Positions 34,479 through 41,194 of a stretch of DNA of 47,871 bases are shown piece after piece. The DNA is taken from assembly GCA_902760595.1 (NCBI GenBank), contig CACWHI010000019.1, positions 1 through 47,871 on the forward strand, in the 5' to 3' direction. The notes beneath the pieces were generated by a model that worked only from the letters and a program-made list of their open reading frames with translations, was not told the DNA's origin and did no database searches. Each line of letters starts with the position of its first letter. Position 1 is the stretch's first letter. Source of the stretch: an uncultured Eubacteriales bacterium. Lineage in GTDB: Bacteria > Bacillota > Clostridia > Christensenellales > Aristaeellaceae. Both the position numbers and the translations under genes were made by a program.

Positions 34479-35360
34479 TCAGCTGTTCTTCGGGTCCGCC
34501 ATGAACTTGAGCAGGTCGTCGCGCTTCATGTCGAGATAGTTCTTCCACAGCTGGTCGTCCAGGAAGGGGGTCGGCCCGTCCGGATTCTCGAGCTGCTTCT
34601 GGCGGCGGCCCAGGGTATCGTTGTTGATGCAGTGGTTGCCCAGGAACAGCTCCACCTTCTGGTCGCGCACCTTGGCCAGGGAGTTCAGGTAGACCTGGCG
34701 TGTTTTGTACTCGGGGTCGCCGATCTCGATCAGGTAATCCTTCTGCAGGGTGTTGAAGCCGAAGCCGCCGTAATAGCCGCAGCGCACCGTCTTGTCGCCC
34801 TCGTGGGCGTCGAAGAAGGCGGCGATGCAGCCGTCGGTATGGCCGGGCACCAGGTAGAAGGTCATGGTCGTGTTGCCGAAGGTCAGCACGTCGCCTTCCT
34901 TGATCTCGTAATCCGGCTCGAACAGGGCGTCGCCGTCGTTGTAGGCGTCCTGGATCGCGCTGATCCACGGCTTTTCGCGGAACATGCGCGCGTCGGGCTC
35001 GCCCAGGTACAGCTTGGTGCCGAACATCCGCTTGAAGAACACCGCGCCGCCGATATGGTCCAGATGGCCGTGGGAGTGGATGATCCACTTCACGTCCGCG
35101 GGATTGAAGCCCGCTTCCCAGATGGCCTGGATCAGCATGGCCGTCGCGCCGCAGTTGCCGGAGTCGATCAGCAGCAGGCCGTCGCCGGTGTCGATCAGGT
35201 GCACGCATACCCAGCTGTCGCCCACGTACCAGACGTTGCCGAAAATGCGGAACGGATGCACGTACCGCTGCTCCTGGTTCAGCCAGAGCGGTCCGAAATG
35301 GGTGCCTTCCATCGCCTTGCGGCGGGCGGCGTAGGCTTCGTAATTCGCTTGCATGGTCAT
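34479..35360 (-). CDS. MBL-fold metallo-hydrolase
   Basis: A 293-residue metallo-beta-lactamase-fold protein. The metal motif IHSHGHLDHIGG (HxHxDH) and the later VPGHTDGCIAAFF (second His) and GNHCIN (third His) are present, so the two-metal site should work. Substrates in this superfamily range from lactones to thioesters. Its place just before a glucarate dehydratase makes a sugar-acid lactone (glucarolactone) an attractive guess, though not proven. GAGGTGA lies 9 nt before the ATG. It opens the minus-strand unit that ends in the Cys-rich protein. Confidence 0.85.
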   Translation of the reverse strand: MTMQANYEAYAARRKAMEGTHFGPLWLNQEQRYVHPFRIFGNVWYVGDSWVCVHLIDTGDGLLLIDSGNCGATAMLIQAIWEAGFNPADVKWIIHSHGHLDHIGGAVFFKRMFGTKLYLGEPDARMFREKPWISAIQDAYNDGDALFEPDYEIKEGDVLTFGNTTMTFYLVPGHTDGCIAAFFDAHEGDKTVRCGYYGGFGFNTLQKDYLIEIGDPEYKTRQVYLNSLAKVRDQKVELFLGNHCINNDTLGRRQKQLENPDGPTPFLDDQLWKNYLDMKRDDLLKFMADPKNS

Positions 35361-35385
35361 TGTCAGTCACCTCTTAAATTTGTTG

Positions 35386-35424
35386 AAAAACGGGGGCTGC
35401 TGCGGAACAGTTCGCAGCAGCCCC
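35386..35424 (-). terminator. Intrinsic terminator upstream of the MBL gene
   Basis: GGGGCTGCTGCG (35393-35404) pairs with CGCAGCAGCCCC (35413-35424); on the minus strand CGTTTTTC follows. It ends the gene tail at 35432 and lies only 26 bp before the MBL start, between the gene and any promoter farther upstream. Confidence 0.8.
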
Positions 35425-35431
35425 TCTGGTA

Positions 35432-35548
35432 TTACTGGGCCGCTTTCTTGCCCGGCCTGATCTTGGCGAAGAGTGCCTTGCCGGCCTGGCCCTTCTTGGC
35501 CATGGTATGGCCGTCCCAGCAGGTGGCGACGGCGGAGACGGAGCTATT
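35432..35548 (-). pseudogene. 37-codon 3' end of a lost gene, or attenuator leader
   Basis: The frame ending TAA at 35432 reads SSVSAVATCWDGHTMAKKGQ then AGKALFAKIRPGKKAAQ. Of 37 codons after the first, 34 end in G or C, the strong bias of genes here, and a perfect terminator follows. This is best explained as the tail of a gene whose front was deleted. The product family is not recognised. Alternatively, together with the promoter-like 35546-35574, it could be a transcribed leader of the MBL operon ending in an attenuator. Confidence 0.5.
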
Positions 35549-35574
35549 CTAACAAAACAGAGCCCCAAAAGCAA
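35546..35574 (-). promoter_or_regulatory. Possible minus-strand promoter before the MBL leader
   Basis: TTGCTT (35569-35574) and TAGAAT (35546-35551) are 17 bp apart on the minus strand. It could drive the MBL operon through the gene tail and terminator. The overlap with what may be a deletion junction makes chance a real alternative. Confidence 0.4.
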
Positions 35575-35703
35575 GCTGCTGTTTTTCAAATGCCCTGCAA
35601 TCTGGTGCTATATATGCAATAAATTGAACTGTATTGGAACGATATATTTCAGAGGCGGCTGCTGAGGCGCTCCGCGGCATACGGAAGGTCCGGAAGCTTT
35701 TTA

Positions 35704-35732
35704 TTGACAAACGCCGTATCGGGCTATATCCT
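35704..35732 (+). promoter_or_regulatory. Promoter of the 2-hydroxyacid dehydrogenase gene
   Basis: A perfect TTGACA (35704-35709) lies 17 bp before TATCCT (35727-35732). The transcript would start about 25 nt before the ATG. Confidence 0.65.
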
Positions 35733-35763
35733 GAAAGGGAAAACACGGAAGGAGAGGACGGTT

Positions 35764-36729
35764 ATGGAAAGAAAACTGATCGCTGTGGTGGCGGCGTTTA
35801 CGCCGGAGCAGAGAGCACGGATCGCGGCGGCGGCGGAAGGACACGGGTTTACCGCGCGGTTCTTTGAAAACGCGGACCAGGCCGGGCCGGAGCTTCACGA
35901 CGCGGAGATCCTGCTGACCAATATGGCGGACCTGGCAAAGCAGGCGCCGAAGCTCAGGTGGTTCTGCTCCTCCAACGCGGGGGTGGACCCCTTTCTGAAG
36001 CCGGACGCCTTCGCCAGTCCGGACGCGGTGCTGACCAATTCCAGCGGCGCGTACGGCGTGACCATCGCCGAGCATATCCTGATGGTCTGTCTGGAGATCC
36101 TGCGCCGCCAGGCGGACTACAACGCCATCGTCGCGCGGCGCGTGTGGAAGCGCGACCTGCCGATCCGCTCCATTAAAGGCAGCCGGATCACCCTGCTGGG
36201 CACGGGCGACATCGGCCGCGAGGCCGCCGTCCGCCTGCGCGCCTTCGGGCCTGCCTCGCTGACGGGCGTCAACCGGCGCGGCGCGAATCCCGGCGGGCTG
36301 TTCGACCGCGTCGTAACGATCGACCGCCTGGACGATGTCCTGCCGGAGACCGACCTGCTGATCATGTCCCTGCCCGGCACCCCGGAGACGGCGGGCCTGC
36401 TCAGCGCCGCGCGCATCGCGCTGCTGCCCGAAACCGCCTATGTGGTCAACGTGGGCCGCGGCACCGCCATCGACCAGAAGGCGCTGGAGGCCGCCCTGCG
36501 TGAAGGGCGCCTGGCCGGGGCAGCGCTGGATGTGTTCGAGCGCGAACCCCTCCCCGCGGACGATACGCTGTGGGAGTGCCCGAACCTGCTGCTGACCCCG
36601 CACGTGGCCGGCAACACGACGCTGCCCTACACGGTGGAGCGCATCGTGGAGATGTTCCTGGAGGACTTTGACAACTACTGCGCCGGCCGTCCGCTCAGTC
36701 ACCTGGTGGACCGGAAGAGAGGGTACTGA
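35764..36729 (+). CDS. D-isomer-specific 2-hydroxyacid dehydrogenase
   Basis: The 321-residue NAD(P)-dependent enzyme interconverts 2-oxo and D-2-hydroxy acids. It has the nucleotide-binding LLGTGDIGREAAVRLRAF, Arg in VNVGRGTAIDQKAL, Glu in LDVFEREPLPADDTLW and His in LLLTPHVAGNT, the standard catalytic trio. The ATG at 35764 with GGAGAGG is preferred over an open frame 20 codons longer. The substrate could be glyoxylate/hydroxypyruvate or another oxo acid; the sugar-acid locus next door makes hydroxypyruvate attractive but unproven. Confidence 0.88.
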   Translation: MERKLIAVVAAFTPEQRARIAAAAEGHGFTARFFENADQAGPELHDAEILLTNMADLAKQAPKLRWFCSSNAGVDPFLKPDAFASPDAVLTNSSGAYGVTIAEHILMVCLEILRRQADYNAIVARRVWKRDLPIRSIKGSRITLLGTGDIGREAAVRLRAFGPASLTGVNRRGANPGGLFDRVVTIDRLDDVLPETDLLIMSLPGTPETAGLLSAARIALLPETAYVVNVGRGTAIDQKALEAALREGRLAGAALDVFEREPLPADDTLWECPNLLLTPHVAGNTTLPYTVERIVEMFLEDFDNYCAGRPLSHLVDRKRGY

Positions 36730-36770
36730 GCCTTCACGCCGACCTGGGATCCCGTTTGATCTTTATTATT

Positions 36771-36801
36771 GGGGCTGTTCACTATGATGTGCAACAGCCC
36801 C
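36771..36801 (+). terminator. Terminator hairpin after the dehydrogenase gene
   Basis: GGGGCTGTT (36771-36779) and AACAGCCCC (36793-36801) form a stem about 40 bp after the stop. Only ATATTTATA follows, so efficiency is uncertain. Confidence 0.6.
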
Positions 36802-37014
36802 ATATTTATAGGCTCTCCTTTTGCGCGCCTGCCGCGTTGCCATGAAAAAAACCGAACAAAATTTCAACCGTTGAAGAAAATAGTCGGAAAACGGCCGGAG
36901 ACAGCAAAACGTCTCTGCCCAAGAATGCTTGGTGGCAGAAGCGATTGCGCGTTTGGATTTCTGAATTGTTACATATGTTACGATAAGTTCATCGAATAAA
37001 TACATGAAAAATCC
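36802..37014. other. AT-rich intergenic region before the BTAD regulator gene
   Basis: No gene is supported. It holds a small direct repeat TGTTAC at 36967-36972 and 36976-36981 (complement GTAACA), related to the TGTAACC motif upstream of the surface-protein gene. A 76-codon open frame across the region has no ribosome site and begins in the terminator hairpin. Confidence 0.4.
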
Positions 37015-37043
37015 TTGCGCAGCCCCCAAAAATACTTTAAAAT
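37015..37043 (+). promoter_or_regulatory. Promoter of the BTAD regulator gene
   Basis: TTGCGC (37015-37020) and TAAAAT (37038-37043) are 17 bp apart. One copy of TGTAACC lies just downstream at 37067-37073 in the leader and could serve in autoregulation. Confidence 0.65.
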
Positions 37044-37122
37044 ATAATTGGTGTGATAGATAGTTCTGTAACCGCTGTCCCGTCAAAGCTTTACTGATGT
37101 CTCCGGACGAGGAGGGACCGTC

Positions 37123-38310
37123 ATGAGCCAACAAGTGCAGGTGCGTCTGCTGGGCGGGTTTACGATCGCCTGCGGCGGCACTGAGTATGAAAACCTTCCA
37201 CAGCGCAGCAAAAAGGGTGCGGCGCTGATGGTTTACCTGATCCTGCACCGGGGGAAGCCGGTGCCGACGCCCCGACTGATCCGGGAGCTGTGGGGCGGGC
37301 GCCGGAGCACGAACCCGGAGAACGCACTGAAGACCATGGTAAGTCGCCTGCGGGTGATCCTGAGCGAGATCTCGCCGGCGCTGAGCGCCTGCCTGGTATC
37401 CGGCCAGGGCGTGTACCAGTGGGTCTGCCAGCCGGAGGTCTCGGTGGACGTGCTGGAGCTGCTGGACCTGGAGGACCGCCTGAAGGGCCAGCTGGACGAC
37501 GCGGAGCGCGAGGAATGCTGCCAGCGCCTGCTGGACCTGTACCGCGGCGACCTCTACCAGCCGGACGACATGATCAACGCCAGCGCGGCGGTCAGCCGCC
37601 TGCACAGGATCTTCCTGGAGACGGCCCTGACCCTGATCGAGCTCAAGCGCAAGCGCGAGGCGTGGAACGACATCGTGCGCATCAGCGACGCGGCGCTCAG
37701 GATCGACGATATGGACGAGCCGCTGCAGATCGAGCGCATGCGGGCGCTGGTGCACCTGAACCGCACGGACGAGGCGCTCAGCCGGTACCAGCAGGTCACC
37801 GACCGGGACCGCCGTCTGCTGGACGCGGAGCCCAGCGACGAGATGCGGGAGTTTTACCGGCAGATGTCCCAGGCCGGTACGCGGCTGCGCTACAACCTGG
37901 ACGTGCTGCGCAACCGCCTGACGGAGGACACCTCCGACGGCCCGGGGCCCTTCTTCTGCGATATGAAGGCCTTCCGGGAGTTTTACCAGATCCAGATGCG
38001 CAACCTGGAGCGCCTGGGCTCCACCATGTTCCTGGGGCTGATCATGCTGGGGGACGGCGAGCCGGACGACGCCGACTCCGTCCTCTTTGAGGGCGCGATG
38101 GCGGCCCTGCTGGAGATCCTGCGCAAAAACCTCCGTCGCGGGGACATCGTCACCCGCTGCGAGGAATACGTGGTGGCCCTGCTGCTGCCCACGGTCAACT
38201 ACCAGTCCGGCTCCATGGTCATGGAGCGCATCGAGCACATTTTCTACACCGCCTACCCGCGCGAGCGCGTGCCCTTCCACGCGCGGATCACCCCGCTGGG
38301 GAGTGAATAA
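37123..38310 (+). CDS. BTAD (SARP-like) regulator with degenerate GGDEF-like end
   Basis: The 395-residue protein starts with an OmpR/SARP winged helix (VRLLGGFTIACGG, ALMVYLILHRGKPVPTPRLI, ELWGGRRSTNPENALKTMVS, GQGVYQWV). Residues about 105-260 are a BTAD helical-repeat domain (SVDVLELLDLEDRLKG, RLLDLYRGDLYQPDD, EPLQIERMRALVHL, RYQQVTDRDRRLL). The last 130 residues resemble a diguanylate cyclase fold, with LRRGDIVTRCEEYVVALLLP where GGDEF would be, so catalysis is lost. SARP proteins activate nearby genes from direct repeats. The giant surface-protein gene 165 bp downstream carries such repeats. GAGGAGGG lies 8 nt before the ATG. Confidence 0.85.
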   Translation: MSQQVQVRLLGGFTIACGGTEYENLPQRSKKGAALMVYLILHRGKPVPTPRLIRELWGGRRSTNPENALKTMVSRLRVILSEISPALSACLVSGQGVYQWVCQPEVSVDVLELLDLEDRLKGQLDDAEREECCQRLLDLYRGDLYQPDDMINASAAVSRLHRIFLETALTLIELKRKREAWNDIVRISDAALRIDDMDEPLQIERMRALVHLNRTDEALSRYQQVTDRDRRLLDAEPSDEMREFYRQMSQAGTRLRYNLDVLRNRLTEDTSDGPGPFFCDMKAFREFYQIQMRNLERLGSTMFLGLIMLGDGEPDDADSVLFEGAMAALLEILRKNLRRGDIVTRCEEYVVALLLPTVNYQSGSMVMERIEHIFYTAYPRERVPFHARITPLGSE

Positions 38311-38342
38311 AGGTTACGGGCGAAGCACCGGCGTTTCATGGA

Positions 38343-38388
38343 TGTAACCGTTCATGTAACCGGTCGTGTAACCCCGTCGATATATAAT
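38343..38388 (+). promoter_or_regulatory. Triple TGTAACC direct repeats plus TATAAT: SARP-type site
   Basis: TGTAACC occurs at 38343-38349, 38355-38361 and 38367-38373, exactly 12 bp apart, with unrelated 5-bp spacers. TATAAT follows at 38383-38388, 9 bp after the last repeat, and no TTGACA-like box is present where -35 should be. SARP activators bind heptamer direct repeats of about one helical turn spacing next to the -10 and replace the -35. An inverted copy, GGTTAC, lies at 38312-38317. Confidence 0.75.
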
Positions 38389-38475
38389 GAACGTGCGGCG
38401 CCATCCGGCCCCGCGCTACACCGAGCGAACAGCGACCAGCTTTTTACTACCGGACTCTTGAGAGGAGCGGAAACC

Positions 38476-41118
38476 ATGGCGAAAATGAAGAAAGTACTCT
38501 CTGTCATCGCGGCGATCATGCTGCTGCTCAGCGTGATACCCGCCTCGATCGCGGAGGAGGCCCCCCAGTCTGAGCCTGTTGAGGAACAGCAGGCGCAGCC
38601 GAAGGAGAGCTTCGCCGCGAAGGTCAGCATCAAGCTGCTGAAGGAGGACGAGCTCCAGCCAGGCGACAGCGCGACCCTGTCCGCCAAGGTGAGCGGCGCG
38701 AACATGCGCTACAGCGTCACCTGGCAGAAGAAGGTCGAGGAAAAGAAAAACGGCAAGACCGTCACCAGCTGGAAGGACATCGGCTCCGGCGAAAAGCTGG
38801 GCTTGACCCTGACCGAAGCCGCGGTGAAGGCCGAATACCGCTGCGTCCTGACCGGCGATGACGGCACCCAGGTCGCTACCGGCGCGTACCGCCTGCCGCA
38901 GCGCCTGCTGCCTCCCGCTCCCGCTGAGGAGAAGCCGGCGGAGGAACCGAAGACCGAGGAGCCGAAGACTGAAGAGCCCAAGACTGAGGAACCCAAGAAA
39001 GAAGAACCGAAGGCCGAGGAGCCGAAGATCGAGGAACCCAAGACTGAGGAACCGAAGACTGAAGAGCCCAAGACTGAGGAACCCAAGAAAGAAGAACCGA
39101 AGGCCGAGGAGCCCAAGACTGAGGAACCGAAGACCGAGGAGCCCAAGACTGAGGAACCGAAGACCGAGGAGCCCAAGACTGAGGAACCGAAGACTGAGGA
39201 ACCGAAGACTGAGGAACCGAAGATCGAGGAACCGAAGACTGAGGAGCCAAAGACTGAAGAACCCAAGACTGAGGAACCGAAGGTAGAAGAACCGACGACC
39301 GAAGAACCCGCGGCGGAGGAGCCTGCGGTCGATGAACCGACGACCGAGGAACCCACGTCTGAAGAGCCGGTGATCGATGAGCCGACGACCGAGGAGCCTG
39401 CGACGGAAGAGCCGGTTGTCGATGAACCGACGACTGACGAGCTGACCACCGAGGAACCCGCGATGGAAGAACCGGTGACTGACGAACCTGCTACCGAGGA
39501 ACCCGCGACGGAAGAGCCGGTTGTCGATGAACCGACGACCGAGGAGCCCGCGACGGAAGAACCAGTGATCGACGAACCGACCACCGAGGAACCCGCGGCG
39601 GAAGAACCGGTGATCGATGAACCGATGACCGAGGAGCCCGCGACGGAAGAGCCGGTGATCGACAAACCGACGACCGAAGAACCCACTGAAGGCGAAGAAC
39701 CCGAGGCGGAAGAGCCGGTTGTCGACGAACCGACGACCGAAGAACCCGCGGCGGAGGAGCCTGCGGTCGATGAACCGACGACCGAGGAACCCACGTCTGA
39801 AGAGCCGGTGATCGATGAGCCGACAACCGACGAGCCTGTGACGGAGGAGCCGGTGATCGATGAGCCGACGACCGAGGAGCCTGCGACGGAAGAGCCGGTG
39901 ACCGAAGAACCTGCTACCGAAGAACCCGCGACGGAAGAGCCGGTCGTTGAAGAGCCGACAACCGACGAGCCTGTGACGGAGGAGCCGGTGATCGATGAGC
40001 CGACGACTGAGGAGCCTGCGACGGAAGAGCCGGTGACCGAAGAACCTGCTACCGAAGAACCCGCGACGGAAGAGCCAGTTGTCGATGAACCAACGACCGA
40101 GGAACCCGCGACGGAAGAGCCGGTCGTTGAAGAGCCGACAACCGAGGAGCCCGCGACGGAAGAGCCGGTCGTTGAAGAGCCGACAACCGACGAGCCTGTG
40201 ACTGACGAACCGACCACCGAAGAACCCACTGAGGCCGAAGAACCTGTCGAAGGCGAAGAACCCACCGAGGGCGAGGAACCTGTCGAAGGTGAAGAACCCG
40301 CCGAGGGCGAGGATCCCGCCGAGGACGAAGAGCCCGCGGAAGGCGTCATCTCCTCCAAGGACGATCCGGCTGAAACCGAAGAACCCGCCGAAGGCGAGAA
40401 GCCTGCTGAGGGTGAAGAGCCCGCTGAAGGCGAGGATCCCGTCGAAGGTGAAGAGCCTGCCGAGGGTGAAGAACCTGCCGAGGGCGAGGAGCCTGTGGAG
40501 GGCGAAGAACCCGCCGAGGAGCTGCCGGAGGACGCCGCGCCCGAGGAGCAGCCCAAGAAGGCCAAGAAGGTCAGCGAGTACCAGTTCATCGACGAGTACG
40601 GCGCGCCGCTGGGTCTGGATGAGATGCAGCTGCAGACCGTCACCGTGATCGGCGCGGCGGACGTCCGTGTGGACCCCGACGGCCTGAGCCCCATCTTCGC
40701 CACCCTCGAGGACGGCACGCAGGTCCCCATGATCCGCATGGTGGGCGACTGGGCCGAGGTGATCGTGGGCGACGAGATCGGTTATATCTATAAGGATTCT
40801 GTGAACCTCCCCGCGAAGGAGACCGCGGAGCAGCCCACTGAGCCCGGCGAGGGCCTGGAGGGAGAGCCAGTTCCCGAAGCGCCGGTCATGAAGGTGACCA
40901 TCTTCTCCAGCCGCCGCACGGTGATGACCCAGGGCGAGCCGGTCTACCTGACCAGCAAGCTGGAGGGCTTCGAGGGCTATGAGACCCGCTTCCAGTGGGA
41001 ATGCGACCAGGGCAGCGGCTTCGTGCCTGTGGAAGGCGCGACCGGCGACGCCTACGAGTTTGAAGCCAGCGCCGAGACCCTGAGCTGGGATTGGCGCCTG
41101 ATGGTGTACTACCGCTGA
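38476..41118 (+). CDS. Secreted giant Glu-Pro-Thr repeat surface protein
   Basis: The 880-residue product starts with a signal peptide (MKKVLSVIAAIMLLLSVIPASIA). Residues about 40-150 form an Ig-like domain (KVSGANMRYSVTWQKKVEE). Residues about 155-685 are tandem (K/T)xEEP units, highly acidic and rich in Pro and Thr, forming a rigid stalk. The C-terminal 180 residues have an SH3-like stretch (ADVRVDPDGLSPIFATLEDG, DWAEVIVGDEIGYIYKDSV) and an Ig-like end (QGEPVYLTSKLEGFEGYETR). No LPxTG anchor is seen. AGAGGAG precedes the ATG at 38476; an in-frame ATG at 38338 would put the promoter inside the gene. Its job is unknown: a wall spacer, adhesin or matrix protein. Confidence 0.8.
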   Translation: MAKMKKVLSVIAAIMLLLSVIPASIAEEAPQSEPVEEQQAQPKESFAAKVSIKLLKEDELQPGDSATLSAKVSGANMRYSVTWQKKVEEKKNGKTVTSWKDIGSGEKLGLTLTEAAVKAEYRCVLTGDDGTQVATGAYRLPQRLLPPAPAEEKPAEEPKTEEPKTEEPKTEEPKKEEPKAEEPKIEEPKTEEPKTEEPKTEEPKKEEPKAEEPKTEEPKTEEPKTEEPKTEEPKTEEPKTEEPKTEEPKIEEPKTEEPKTEEPKTEEPKVEEPTTEEPAAEEPAVDEPTTEEPTSEEPVIDEPTTEEPATEEPVVDEPTTDELTTEEPAMEEPVTDEPATEEPATEEPVVDEPTTEEPATEEPVIDEPTTEEPAAEEPVIDEPMTEEPATEEPVIDKPTTEEPTEGEEPEAEEPVVDEPTTEEPAAEEPAVDEPTTEEPTSEEPVIDEPTTDEPVTEEPVIDEPTTEEPATEEPVTEEPATEEPATEEPVVEEPTTDEPVTEEPVIDEPTTEEPATEEPVTEEPATEEPATEEPVVDEPTTEEPATEEPVVEEPTTEEPATEEPVVEEPTTDEPVTDEPTTEEPTEAEEPVEGEEPTEGEEPVEGEEPAEGEDPAEDEEPAEGVISSKDDPAETEEPAEGEKPAEGEEPAEGEDPVEGEEPAEGEEPAEGEEPVEGEEPAEELPEDAAPEEQPKKAKKVSEYQFIDEYGAPLGLDEMQLQTVTVIGAADVRVDPDGLSPIFATLEDGTQVPMIRMVGDWAEVIVGDEIGYIYKDSVNLPAKETAEQPTEPGEGLEGEPVPEAPVMKVTIFSSRRTVMTQGEPVYLTSKLEGFEGYETRFQWECDQGSGFVPVEGATGDAYEFEASAETLSWDWRLMVYYR
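38941..40530 (+). repeat. Coding tandem repeats with 90- and 135-bp duplications
   Basis: The Glu-Pro-rich segment is built from 15-18 bp units. Longer blocks are copied: the unit from 38971 recurs at 39061 (period 90 bp), and the unit from 39823 recurs at 39958 (period 135 bp, nearly identical by eye). All periods are multiples of three, so copy-number change keeps the frame and alters the stalk length. The pattern changes from KTEEP to TTEEPATEEPV to EGEEPAEGE. Confidence 0.85.
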
Positions 41119-41194
41119 CGGACCGCCAGCGCCTGACGCGAACGCTGCAGTATAAATGAAGGATCCCCAACCGACGAGGGAGGAATCGTCTGTG

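Noticed and set aside
36769..36999. 76-codon open frame before the BTAD gene
   Set aside because: It starts inside a terminator hairpin, has no ribosome site and no similarity I can recognise.
38343..38373. TGTAACC array as a phage attachment or CRISPR-like repeat
   Set aside because: Seven-base units with 5-bp spacers are too small, and the position directly before TATAAT fits a regulator site.
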